A stretch of DNA of 64,000 nt from JAJRZL01 sp964557855. Its GTDB lineage: Bacteria; Zixibacteria; MSB-5A5; GN15; FEB-12. The notes beneath the pieces were generated by a model. The model was not told where the DNA came from, made no database searches, and saw only the letters and a program-made list of their open reading frames with translations. Location: assembly GCA_964557855.1 (NCBI GenBank), contig CAZLBP010000016.1, forward strand, positions 1 through 64,000, written 5' to 3'. Below are positions 34,733 through 42,383 of the stretch, one piece after another (position 1 is the first letter of the stretch; each line of letters begins with the position of its first letter). The position numbers and the translations under genes are program-made.

Positions 34733-35536
34733 TTGTTCCAGCCTCGACCCGTTTTGCTCGGACAATACCGTCCCTCTGATTCATTTCTTCACCGTCTGGA
34801 CGTACGCGCGAAAATGCTGCCCGTGACCCTGGTGTTGGTGCTGGCGTTGCTTACGGACTCGTTCATCTTCTATCTGGTGCTACTGGCGGCCCTGTTCGTC
34901 GGGCTGCTCCGGTCGGGAGTGACGTCAAAGCGATTGCTGGATAATTTCAAGCCGATTCTCATTTTGGTGATCATCACTTCACTGTACCACCTGCTTTTCT
35001 CAGGAAAGGAATCCGAAACTTTGCTGGAGCTCGGTGACTATCGGCTCACGCGAAGGGCACTCGAAATGGCGGCTTTCTTCTCACTCCGCCTGGTTTTGTT
35101 CATCTCCATCGCGTTTCTCGTGACGCTCACCAGTTCGCCCTCGGAACTGGCTGACGCCTTTGCCCGGTTGATCATGCCCCTCGAGAGGCTGCGTGTGCCC
35201 GTACAGGATTTGGGCTTGATACTGTTCATGGCCATACGATTCATACCGGTCTTGCACGAAGAGTTCCAGATGATTCGCAATGCCCAGATGATACGCGGGG
35301 TGCAGTTTTCAGGGTCGATTCTACACCGGATAAAAAGGACAGTGTATATTCTGATACCGGTGTTTGTGGCGGCGCTACAGCGCGCCGACGAACTGGCGCT
35401 GGCGATGGAGGCTCGAGGGTATAACAGCTCGTCCCAACGCACGAGTTACTCGCACATGCGTATCGGTTTCACGGAGATGGGCTTCATGGTCATTAGTACG
35501 GCGGCAATAATCGCCCTCTTCATCGGCACACGGTAG
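34733..35536 (+). CDS. EcfT/CbiQ-type energy-coupling factor transmembrane protein
   Basis: Transmembrane coupling subunit of ECF vitamin or metal importers. TTG 34733 follows GGAGTAGGAG. Five to six hydrophobic helices are visible, with the cytosolic coupling region carrying the Ala-Arg signature (ALAMEARGY near residue 225) and a second one in NAQMIRGVQ. Length is 267 residues. No EcfA ATPase or S-component gene is adjacent, so the partners must lie elsewhere. It is followed three bases later by truA, and both read in the housekeeping operon that continues to purQ. The neighbouring Feo genes hint at a metal, but the substrate cannot be told. Confidence 0.82.
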   Translation: MFQPRPVLLGQYRPSDSFLHRLDVRAKMLPVTLVLVLALLTDSFIFYLVLLAALFVGLLRSGVTSKRLLDNFKPILILVIITSLYHLLFSGKESETLLELGDYRLTRRALEMAAFFSLRLVLFISIAFLVTLTSSPSELADAFARLIMPLERLRVPVQDLGLILFMAIRFIPVLHEEFQMIRNAQMIRGVQFSGSILHRIKRTVYILIPVFVAALQRADELALAMEARGYNSSSQRTSYSHMRIGFTEMGFMVISTAAIIALFIGTR

Positions 35537-35539
35537 CCC

Positions 35540-36295
35540 ATGCCTGAGAAGAACATCAAGCTGACGATTGAATACGAGGGCAGTGCCTATGCCGGGTGGC
35601 AGATACAGGATAACCAGAGGACGATCCAGGGGGAGATCGCACATGCTATTCGGCAGACGACCGGTAAGACCGTTACGGTGACCGGCGCCGGTCGAACCGA
35701 TGCCGGCGTGCATGCCCTCGGGCAGGTCGCCAATTTCAGAATCAACCACGATCTGGAACCGTCGCGCTATGCAGGTGCACTCAACTATTATCTTGACGAT
35801 GATATTCGCGTACAGAAGTCCGAGGAAGTCTCGGCCGATTTCCACGCGCGAAAGTCAGCCCTGAGCAAGAGATATCGGTATCTTCTCAGCACGCAGAGGT
35901 CGGCCCTCTACAAAGGCCTCCGGTGGGAATACGAAAAGACACTGGATTTCAGTCTGTTAAAGGAAGCTGCTGACGTAATTGCGGGAAAGTTCGACTTCTC
36001 GCCGTTTTGTGTCGTCAATTCACGCAAAGAGAATAACGTTTGCTGGATTCGCGAATCGAAATGGATAAGATTCGGTCCGTTGTTAGTTTACGAGATTCAG
36101 GGAAACAGATTCCTGCATCACATGGTTCGTTCACTGGTGGGGGCCATGGTCAATCTGGCTACCCGCAACAAGGACCGCCACCCCGAGAACTTGACATTGG
36201 CGCAGTTTGCCGATATCATACGCTCTGCGAGCGAGCAACGCGTAGTATTTACGGCGCCGGCACACGGGTTGTACCTGGTGTCGGTACTTTACTGA
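35540..36295 (+). CDS. truA: tRNA pseudouridine synthase A
   Basis: Converts U38-40 of the tRNA anticodon stem to pseudouridine. The catalytic Asp is D54 in GAGRTDAGVHALGQ, and later landmarks FHARKSALSKRYRY and GNRFLHHMVRSLVGAM are all present. Length is 251 residues, normal for TruA. It is tightly packed after ecfT (three bases), a common arrangement of EcfT with TruA in other bacteria. Confidence 0.93.
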   Translation: MPEKNIKLTIEYEGSAYAGWQIQDNQRTIQGEIAHAIRQTTGKTVTVTGAGRTDAGVHALGQVANFRINHDLEPSRYAGALNYYLDDDIRVQKSEEVSADFHARKSALSKRYRYLLSTQRSALYKGLRWEYEKTLDFSLLKEAADVIAGKFDFSPFCVVNSRKENNVCWIRESKWIRFGPLLVYEIQGNRFLHHMVRSLVGAMVNLATRNKDRHPENLTLAQFADIIRSASEQRVVFTAPAHGLYLVSVLY

Positions 36296-36308
36296 AGGGA
36301 TAAACGGA

Positions 36309-36959
36309 ATGAAATTCTTCATTGACACCGCGAATATCGAGCAGATCAGAAACGCCATGGCTATGGGCGTTCTTGACGGAGTGACTACCAATCCCTCATT
36401 GGCGGCCAAGGAAAGCGCCCCGTACAAAGAGATCCTGGCCGAGATATGCAAGATCGTCCCCGGCCCGGTTTCGGCGGAAGTCCTGGCTGTAGATTATGAC
36501 GGTATGCTGAAAGAAGCCGAGGGACTGGCCAAAATTGCGGACAATATCGTCATCAAAATACCGACGATTCTCGAAGGATTGAAAGCCATCAAAAGTCTCA
36601 GCGGCGACGGTATCAAAGTCAATGCCACTCTCGTCTTTCAAGCGTCGCAGGCGATTCTCGTGGCGAAAGCAGGGGCATCGTACGTGTCGCCGTTTATCGG
36701 GCGCCTGGATGACATTTCACAGAACGGCATGGAGTTGATCGAACAGGTGGTGGCTATCTACAACAACTACTCGTTCATTACGGAAGTGCTCGTGGCTTCG
36801 GTGCGCCATCCTATGCACGTGGTCGAGTCGGCTTTGATTGGTGCGGATGTCGTGACGATGCCCTACGGCGTTATCGAGAAGCTCATTAAACATCCGTTGA
36901 CCGATATCGGACTGGAGAAGTTCATTTCCGACTATAAGAAAGCCAAAAAAGACCAATGA
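36309..36959 (+). CDS. Transaldolase / fructose-6-phosphate aldolase family protein
   Basis: Class I aldolase of the short transaldolase (TalC/FSA) family, acting in the pentose phosphate pathway. The N-terminus MKFFIDTANIEQIR, the GVTTNPSLAAK motif and the Schiff-base Lys (about K83 in VIKIPT) are visible, followed by FQASQAILVAKAGASYVSPF. At 216 residues it has the compact subfamily length; true transaldolase or fructose-6-phosphate aldolase activity cannot be separated by eye. Its stop overlaps purB in ATGA. Confidence 0.88.
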   Translation: MKFFIDTANIEQIRNAMAMGVLDGVTTNPSLAAKESAPYKEILAEICKIVPGPVSAEVLAVDYDGMLKEAEGLAKIADNIVIKIPTILEGLKAIKSLSGDGIKVNATLVFQASQAILVAKAGASYVSPFIGRLDDISQNGMELIEQVVAIYNNYSFITEVLVASVRHPMHVVESALIGADVVTMPYGVIEKLIKHPLTDIGLEKFISDYKKAKKDQ

Positions 36960-38251
36960 TCCAGCGATATACGTTGCCTGAGATGGGCGCCCTCTGGACC
37001 GATGAAGCCAGGTTTCGCATGTGGCTGGAGGTGGAAGTGGAAGCGGCGCGGGCGATGGCGCGGTTGAAGATCATTCCCGAGGCCGCATTCAAGATCATCG
37101 AAAAAAAAGCCGACTTCGATATCCAACGAATCAACGAAATCGAAGCCGAAGTCAACCATGATGTCATTGCCTTTCTGACATCGGTAGAGGAATTCGTTGG
37201 TGAAGAAGCCAAGTACCTGCACTTTGGCATGACGTCATCCGATATGCTGGATACCGCCCTGTCTCTCACGCTGATGCGAGCATCGGGATTAATAGAGAAG
37301 AAGATTAACACGGCCCTGAGGGAGATCAAACGCCTGGCTCGAAAATACAAGATGACACCCTGCATGGGGCGTACTCACGGGGTTCTGGCCGAACCGACGA
37401 CAGTCGGCCTGAAATTCGCGGTCTGGTATACCGAATTGCAGCGCGGACTCGAACGGTTTCGACAGGCGGTTGATGCGATTTCGGTGGGCAAGATATCCGG
37501 CGCCGTCGGCAATTACGCCAATCTCGATCCGCGTGTGGAAAAGGCAGTCTGCAAAAAGCTGGGGCTCAGACCGGCCGAGGTGTCGACGCAAGTAGTGCAG
37601 CGCGATCGGCACGCACATTTCGTCACAGCTATTGCGTTGCTGGGATCTTCGCTGGAGAAGTTCGCCACGGAGATCCGCAATCTGCATCGCACCGAAATCG
37701 GCGAAATCAGTGAAGGCTTCGGCAAAAAGCAAAAAGGTTCCTCGGCTATGCCGCACAAGAAGAATCCTATCACGGTCGAGAGAATTTCCGGCATAGCCAG
37801 ACTTCTGCGCGGCAATGCCCTGGCGGCCATGGAAAACGTAATCCTCTGGGGAGAACGAGACATCGCCCATTCATCGGTCGAGCGGGTGATTCTGCCCGAC
37901 TCGACTATCATTATCGACTACGGACTGCAGAAATTCATCGAGGTCCTCAAAGGGCTGGTAATCAACGAAAAGCGGATGCTGGAGAACATCTACTATCGCG
38001 GGGGAGTCGTGTTCTCACAGCGCTTGTTGCTGAAGTTGACCGGACCGGTGGGCTCGCGCGACAAAGCGTACCGCCTCGTGCAGCGGAATGCCCTGGCGGC
38101 GGTCGAAGGGATGGGATCCTTCCGGGAACTCGTTTTTCACGACAAAGAGATAAGACAATACATGACCGATGCCGAGATTGACAGGTGCTTTGAGCTGGAT
38201 TATTACACAAGGAACGTGGACAAAATCTTCAAACGCGTGTTCGGTAAATGA
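36956..38251 (+). CDS. purB: Adenylosuccinate lyase
   Basis: Fumarase-superfamily enzyme that acts twice in purine synthesis, releasing fumarate from SAICAR and from adenylosuccinate. Landmarks: an N-terminal MIQRYTLPEMGALWT, HFGMTSSDMLDTA, the histidine segment MGRTHGVLAEPTTVG, and the flexible signature loop GSSAMPHKKNPITVERI with the catalytic Ser. Length 431 residues, normal. It overlaps the transaldolase gene by four bases and psd by four, so it lies in the middle of a coupled operon with purS and purQ downstream. Confidence 0.95.
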   Translation: MIQRYTLPEMGALWTDEARFRMWLEVEVEAARAMARLKIIPEAAFKIIEKKADFDIQRINEIEAEVNHDVIAFLTSVEEFVGEEAKYLHFGMTSSDMLDTALSLTLMRASGLIEKKINTALREIKRLARKYKMTPCMGRTHGVLAEPTTVGLKFAVWYTELQRGLERFRQAVDAISVGKISGAVGNYANLDPRVEKAVCKKLGLRPAEVSTQVVQRDRHAHFVTAIALLGSSLEKFATEIRNLHRTEIGEISEGFGKKQKGSSAMPHKKNPITVERISGIARLLRGNALAAMENVILWGERDIAHSSVERVILPDSTIIIDYGLQKFIEVLKGLVINEKRMLENIYYRGGVVFSQRLLLKLTGPVGSRDKAYRLVQRNALAAVEGMGSFRELVFHDKEIRQYMTDAEIDRCFELDYYTRNVDKIFKRVFGK

Positions 38252-38952
38252 TCGTTCGAGACGGTTGGCCATTCATACTCGTCGGCCTGGTGCTGACGGT
38301 CATTCTGTTGTTGGGTTCCCTGAAATGGGACAGCATGTGGCTGCTGGTCGTGACTGCAGTTTTCGCTCTGCTGACATTGCTGATAACGTTTTTCTTTCGT
38401 GATCCGGAACGGGAAATACCCGACGTTTCCCTCGCGCTGGTGGCGCCGGCCGACGGCCGGGTTGTCGCCATTGACTCTCTCGCCCACCATCCGTATTTGG
38501 ATTCACCGGCGACCCGGGTATCTATTTTTCTTTCGATCTTCGATGTGCATGTCAACCGGATGCCGGTTACCGGCACGGTTGATTATATTGAGTATCGGCC
38601 GGGGAAATTCCTGGCGGCGTTCAAAAACGATGCTTCGGAGGTAAATGAACAAACCGAAATCGGTATGCGGTCCGAATACGGCGAGAAGCTCGTTATCAAG
38701 CAGATCGCAGGAGTAATAGCTCGGCGGATTGTTTGTCGAGTGGAAAAGGGTGACAGAGTATCGAGGGGCGACCGATTCGGTATGATCCGGTTTGGATCAC
38801 GAACCGATTTGATTGTACCTGCAGAAACCGACATTCACGTACAGAAAGGTGATCACGTTAAAGGTGCGGCAAGTATTATCGGTACGTTGCCCGACCGGGG
38901 ACCTTCGTTGCCATCGACGGAAGAAAGGGAAGGCAACGATGCCCGCTTATAG
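38248..38952 (+). CDS. psd: Phosphatidylserine decarboxylase (short, self-cleaving type)
   Basis: Makes phosphatidylethanolamine from phosphatidylserine. Two N-terminal helices anchor it to the membrane. FLSIFDVHVNRMPVTGTV and RPGKFLAAFKNDASEVNEQ are family landmarks, and FGSRTDL near residue 183 holds the Gly-Ser bond that cleaves to generate the pyruvoyl group. At 234 residues it belongs to the compact subgroup found in many bacteria and archaea rather than the longer E. coli type. It overlaps purB (ATGA) and the next gene pssA, which makes its substrate. Confidence 0.92.
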   Translation: MIVRDGWPFILVGLVLTVILLLGSLKWDSMWLLVVTAVFALLTLLITFFFRDPEREIPDVSLALVAPADGRVVAIDSLAHHPYLDSPATRVSIFLSIFDVHVNRMPVTGTVDYIEYRPGKFLAAFKNDASEVNEQTEIGMRSEYGEKLVIKQIAGVIARRIVCRVEKGDRVSRGDRFGMIRFGSRTDLIVPAETDIHVQKGDHVKGAASIIGTLPDRGPSLPSTEEREGNDARL

Positions 38953-39721
38953 GGGACTGGTACCGGGCATTTTCACCATGGGCAACGTCGTCTGTGGTTT
39001 TATCGCCATTCTCTCGGCTTTCGAGGGGAAGATCATAACCGCCTGCTGGTTCATACTCCTGGCGGCCTTTCTGGATGCCCTGGACGGCAAGGTGGCGCGG
39101 TTAAGCGGAGGCGCTTCCCAGTTCGGGGTGGAGCTTGACTCGCTTGCCGACTTCCTCTCATTCGGCGTGGCTCCGGCCGTGATCGTGTATGTTATCAAAC
39201 TGCACGAGCTGGGTGAATGGCGCTGGATTTTGTCGGTCGTGTTCATAATCGCCGCCGCTTACCGGTTAGCGCGTTATAATATGCTGGTTGACAGTGAAGA
39301 AAAGAAGGATTTTCTGGGACTGCCGGTTCCCGCGGCGGCGCTCGGACTGGTTTCGTACATCATCTTCTCAAATCAAATGTGGGGAAAACTGGAATATGCC
39401 GAGTGGTTGATTTCCATGGTCGTGCTTTTCTCGTTCTTGATGGTGTCACAGGTCAAATTCGACGCGATTCCGGACCGCTTCACGACCAAAGAGGAGCGAA
39501 TCAAGCTGGCAATCCTCATTGTTGCAGCGATTGCCATCATAATCCGGCCCAAGCTGTTCTCCAGACTCTTGTTGTTTCCGTTTGTGGCAGTTTATATATT
39601 GACGGGCATGATTCGCGAAGGGTACAGATTATTCAGCGCCGGGGTCGGCAAAGTGACCGGCCAGCAGTCCGGCAAAAGACCGACCGAAGACAGGGAAACA
39701 GACCATGACGAAAACCAGTAA
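38939..39721 (+). CDS. pssA: CDP-diacylglycerol--serine O-phosphatidyltransferase
   Basis: Membrane CDP-alcohol phosphotransferase that makes phosphatidylserine. ATG 38939 follows a GAAAGGGAAGG ribosome site and gives MPAYRGLVPGIFTMGNVVCG; a longer frame from 38813 would run deep into psd. The full signature is present: D46-A-L-D49-G50-K-V-A53-R54, G63, D67 and D71 in SQFGVELDSLAD. About seven hydrophobic helices follow. Length 260 residues. It overlaps psd by 14 bases and purS by 17, so phosphatidylethanolamine synthesis is coupled in one operon. Confidence 0.92.
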   Translation: MPAYRGLVPGIFTMGNVVCGFIAILSAFEGKIITACWFILLAAFLDALDGKVARLSGGASQFGVELDSLADFLSFGVAPAVIVYVIKLHELGEWRWILSVVFIIAAAYRLARYNMLVDSEEKKDFLGLPVPAAALGLVSYIIFSNQMWGKLEYAEWLISMVVLFSFLMVSQVKFDAIPDRFTTKEERIKLAILIVAAIAIIIRPKLFSRLLLFPFVAVYILTGMIREGYRLFSAGVGKVTGQQSGKRPTEDRETDHDENQ

Positions 39722-39956
39722 GGCAGTTGTCTATGTACGCCTGAAAGAAGGCGTTCTCGATCCGCAGGGAGTCACTATTCACAAAGCCTTGAATCAGATG
39801 GGCTACGACGACTTCGCCTCGGTGCGGACCGGAAGATTCTTTGAACTGGAAGTCAAGGCCGATAGTACCAATATCCGGAAGAAGCTGGACGAAGTCTGCT
39901 CGAAACTGCTGGCCAATCCGGTCATCGAGAGCTATTCGGTGGAGATGGCGGAATGA
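39705..39956 (+). CDS. purS: Phosphoribosylformylglycinamidine synthase subunit PurS
   Basis: Small subunit of the three-part FGAM synthase (PurL-PurQ-PurS), which converts FGAR to FGAM in purine synthesis. The 83-residue sequence shows the family pattern: KAVVYVRLKEGVLDPQG, ALNQMGYDDFASVRTGRF, and the last third KKLDEVCSKLLANPVIESY. It overlaps pssA upstream and purQ downstream. The PurL subunit itself is not in the window. Confidence 0.92.
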   Translation: MTKTSKAVVYVRLKEGVLDPQGVTIHKALNQMGYDDFASVRTGRFFELEVKADSTNIRKKLDEVCSKLLANPVIESYSVEMAE

Positions 39957-40666
39957 AATTCGGCGTGGTGACATTTCCCGGGTCCAATTGCGACTACGAC
40001 GCGTATGCCGCGGTCAGGCATGTGCTGGGCGAAGAGGTGGAGTTCCTGTGGCACAAGTCGACCGATCTCATGGACAGTGACGTGGTTATATTGCCCGGCG
40101 GCTTTTCGTATGGGGACTATTTGCGCAGCGGCGCCATCGCCAAATTCTCTCCGATCATGGAAAAGGTCATTGCATTTGCGAATGCGGGTGGATACGTCAT
40201 GGGGATTTGCAACGGGTTTCAGATTCTGACCGAATGCGAGCTGCTGCCGGGCGCCCTGATGCGTAACGCCCATCTCCGGTTTACCTGCAAATACATACAT
40301 CTTCGTGTCGAGAAGACAGAGACTCCGTATACGAGTTCCTGCCGGGTCGGAGAAGTGCTGAAAATCCCGATTGCCCACAACGAAGGCAACTTTTATCACT
40401 TCGAGGATGAGATTAAGGAGCTGGAAGACTCCGGTCAGATTCTGTTTCGCTACTGTGATGCCGGGGGCAATGCCACAGCGGAGGCCAATCCCAACGGTTC
40501 GATTAACAACATCGCCGGCATCTGTAACAAGGACGGCAATATCCTGGGAATGATGCCCCATCCCGAGCGGGCGGTCGAGGATCTGCTGGGATCGGCTGAT
40601 GGTCTGCGGGTTTTCGATTCGATTCGCGCCGCGGTATCCAGGAAAAACGTCATAGGAGTCAGGTGA
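39953..40666 (+). CDS. purQ: Phosphoribosylformylglycinamidine synthase glutaminase subunit PurQ
   Basis: Class I glutamine amidotransferase supplying ammonia to PurL. The nucleophile is C86 in GYVMGICNGFQIL, and His203 and Glu205 are in MMPHPERAVE. The N-terminus KFGVVTFPGSNCDYD is characteristic. Length 237 residues is normal. ATGA overlap with purS and GTGA overlap with the next small gene show tight coupling. Confidence 0.95.
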   Translation: MKFGVVTFPGSNCDYDAYAAVRHVLGEEVEFLWHKSTDLMDSDVVILPGGFSYGDYLRSGAIAKFSPIMEKVIAFANAGGYVMGICNGFQILTECELLPGALMRNAHLRFTCKYIHLRVEKTETPYTSSCRVGEVLKIPIAHNEGNFYHFEDEIKELEDSGQILFRYCDAGGNATAEANPNGSINNIAGICNKDGNILGMMPHPERAVEDLLGSADGLRVFDSIRAAVSRKNVIGVR

Positions 40667-40929
40667 AGAAGCGTGAAGTTACATTCATTCTGACGGCGCT
40701 GATTCTGGGCGCCGTGGTGGGGAGTCTGATAGGGGATATTATCGGAACGTACCTGCCGCCGGGGGCCGCCAAGACGGTGTTTACCAAATCGATTGAGATC
40801 GGGTTTGACACCGTGAAGGTTGATTTCTTTGCGATTTCGTTTATCTTTGGTTTGATGCTCAGGATCAACTTTTTGTCGATTTTGGTGTTGATCCTGGTTA
40901 TTATATATTTCCGATGGTGGTATTTGTAG
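40663..40929 (+). CDS. Small membrane protein, DUF4321-like
   Basis: An 88-residue protein with a basic N-terminus and two to three helices (FILTALILGAVVGSLIGDIIG; FFAISFIFGLMLRINFLSILVLILVIIYF). It resembles the DUF4321 family of small membrane proteins often found after purine or cell-envelope genes. GTG 40663 overlaps the purQ stop and has AGGAG upstream, so it is expressed with purQ. No function is assigned. Confidence 0.7.
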   Translation: MKKREVTFILTALILGAVVGSLIGDIIGTYLPPGAAKTVFTKSIEIGFDTVKVDFFAISFIFGLMLRINFLSILVLILVIIYFRWWYL

Positions 40930-40945
40930 CTGTCGGATGAATGAC

Positions 40946-41160
40946 CGTCAAGTCACACCCCGCCTAGAGCGGGTCAAGATCTGACGGAACTGAAACGAAG
41001 GGGCAGATGTGGACATCTGCCGCCCACGAAGATGGACCCCTGCCTTCGCGGGGGTGACAGAAACAACTTCATTCCTGCGCAGGCAGGAATCCAGTCAGGG
41101 ACCATGAAGGTCCTGACCCAGGGTATTTGGTCTGTCATTCCCGCGAAGGCGGGAATCCAG
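40946..41160. repeat. Mosaic hairpin repeats between purQ operon and tatA
   Basis: Four module types occur in order. A, 40946-40990: inverted repeat around a CACCCCGCC/GCGGG stem. B, 41000-41022: GGCAGATGTGGACATCTGCC, itself a hairpin. C, 41031-41058: CCCCTGCCTTCGCGGGGGTG. D, 41067-41094 and 41133-41160: TCATTCC-CGC-GAAGGCGGGAATCCAG-type hairpins, the first followed by a TCAGG...CCTGA stem. The same modules recur at 41419-41805 and 58601-58748. They resemble REP/palindromic intergenic repeats. Confidence 0.75.
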
Positions 41161-41189
41161 AAGCTGCTTCTTGAAGCAGGAGGTGTAAT

Positions 41190-41405
41190 ATGTTTGGATT
41201 AGGTCCAACAGAGTTGATTATCGTGTTAGTGGTTGTCCTCCTTCTTTTTGGTGCGAAGCGGCTTCCAGAAATTGCGCAGGGTCTCGGTAAAGGAATAAAG
41301 GAGTTTCGGAAGTCGGTGAAGGACACGACGGATGAGTTGAAAGGCTCGCTGGACGAGCCGCCCCGTAAGCCGAACGACTCGGATAAAGAGAAGAAGAATA
41401 CGTAG
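41190..41405 (+). CDS. tatA: Twin-arginine translocase subunit TatA/TatE
   Basis: Component of the Tat system, which exports folded proteins. The 71-residue protein has the family layout: short N-terminus MFGLGPTELI, one helix (IVLVVVLLLFGA), the hinge with FGAKRLPEIAQGLGKGIKEFRKSV as an amphipathic helix, then an acidic/basic tail. The gene has AGGAGG six to ten bases upstream. TatC is not in the window. It is flanked on both sides by repeat modules. Confidence 0.9.
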   Translation: MFGLGPTELIIVLVVVLLLFGAKRLPEIAQGLGKGIKEFRKSVKDTTDELKGSLDEPPRKPNDSDKEKKNT

Positions 41406-41418
41406 CCTTCGGGCTGAT

Positions 41419-41602
41419 CGTCAGGTCACACCCCGCCGATGGCGGGCCAGGACCTGACGGAACAGAGAGGGAGGCAGGCTTGGACATCTGTCGCCGCGGA
41501 AACCGTCAGGTTGGTCGCATGCCGGCACGAGAAAGCTGGGATCACCCCCAAGCCGAGTTTGGGGGTGCCACCCGACCGAGTGGAAGAGTGAACGCACCCC
41601 AA
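41419..41602. repeat. Second set of mosaic repeats up to the assembly gap
   Basis: Module A recurs at 41419-41463 with the same CACCCCGCC core, and a degenerate module B lies at 41471-41494. A further inverted repeat (CACCCCCAAGC...GGGGGTG, about 41545-41570) follows, and the sequence runs into the N gap. Repeats at the gap edge probably caused the assembly break. Confidence 0.65.
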
Positions 41603-41702
41603 NNNNNNNNNNNNNNNNNNNNNNNNNNNNNNNNNNNNNNNNNNNNNNNNNNNNNNNNNNNNNNNNNNNNNNNNNNNNNNNNNNNNNNNNNNNNNNNNNN
41701 NN
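41603..41702. other. Assembly gap of 100 N
   Basis: Exactly 100 undetermined bases, the usual placeholder length when two contigs are joined without a size estimate. True distance is unknown. Repeat modules lie on both sides, so order and orientation of the two halves of this window rest on scaffolding evidence not visible here. Confidence 0.98.
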
Positions 41703-41805
41703 TGTCATTCCCGCGAAGGCGGGAATCCAGTCAGGACCGAAGGTCCTGACCTGAGTTTGTCATTCCTGCGCAGGTAGGAATCCAGTCAGGGCCAAAAGCC
41801 CTGAC
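41703..41805. repeat. Two D-type repeats with trailing hairpins
   Basis: D modules at 41703-41730 and 41758-41785, each followed by a TCAGG-type hairpin (TCAGGACC/GGTCCTGA at 41731-41750 and TCAGGGC/GCCCTGA at 41786-41805). The first is identical over its 28 bases to the copy at 41133-41160. Confidence 0.8.
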
Positions 41806-41816
41806 ACAGAAGATAT

Positions 41817-42272
41817 ATGATAACAAAGTTCTCGAAAGAAGACGCCGACAAGGTCGCCGCCGTCATCGGCGCACAACAGGTCAGTTTCCAAACCGACCAC
41901 TACCGCTTCCGAGTGGAAAACGTCGAGGAGAAGCGGATCCTCTCGCTGGAGGTCTACCCCGAAACTTCCCTGGGCAAAGCGAAAGGCATGCTGATCGTGG
42001 TCTACACCGGCAACGCGCATCTGCAGCTTCACAATTGCTCGGGCTATATCGTTTCCGAAGAATTGGGCGAGGTTACTTTCGTGGCCGAGTTCGAGAAGCA
42101 GCTCTCCGGACTGGTAGTTGAAAAGGGCGCCGCCTGCTCCCAATATGCCGCTATCGACCGTGCTCTGATATCGTCTGATTTCACGCAGTTAGGCGTCGAG
42201 GTCATGCTCTCCGGCGTGGCGCTGTCTCTCGCGGAGGATGTGTTGAAGGAGGAGGGGGGCAAGGGGGAGTAG
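41817..42272 (+). CDS. Hypothetical cytoplasmic protein
   Basis: No family was recognised. The 151-residue protein has no signal peptide or membrane helix. It appears alpha/beta, with a mixed-charge N-terminal region (KFSKEDADKVAAVIGAQ), a central beta-rich stretch (YRFRVENVEEKRILSLEVYP) and two Cys (HNCSG and AACSQY). The C-terminal tail is Glu/Gly/Lys-rich. ATG 41817 has only a weak purine-rich stretch upstream. Codon usage looks like its neighbours, so a real gene is likely. It converges on the kinase gene. Confidence 0.6.
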   Translation: MITKFSKEDADKVAAVIGAQQVSFQTDHYRFRVENVEEKRILSLEVYPETSLGKAKGMLIVVYTGNAHLQLHNCSGYIVSEELGEVTFVAEFEKQLSGLVVEKGAACSQYAAIDRALISSDFTQLGVEVMLSGVALSLAEDVLKEEGGKGE

Positions 42273-42346
42273 TTGTCAGTTCGTGCGGGGTAATCTCAGG
42301 ATTCTTCGAGTTTCACTGGTCAACCAAATACTTCCCGAATACACAT

Positions 42347-42383
42347 GTCGGGTGCTCTCGACTGCGGCGAATCGGAACCCGAC
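42347..42383. terminator. Weak stem-loop between convergent genes
   Basis: GTCGGGT (42347-42353) pairs with ACCCGAC (42377-42383) around a 23-base loop, directly beside the kinase stop codon. There is no T tract on either strand, so termination is only a possibility. Confidence 0.3.

Noticed and set aside
38813..38938. Longer N-terminus for the phosphatidylserine synthase frame
   Set aside because: It would run about 140 bases into psd in another frame, and the conserved protein begins at ATG 38939 with a good ribosome site.
40946..41160. Clustered repeats as a possible CRISPR array
   Set aside because: Modules differ from one another, spacers are irregular and no cas genes are present.
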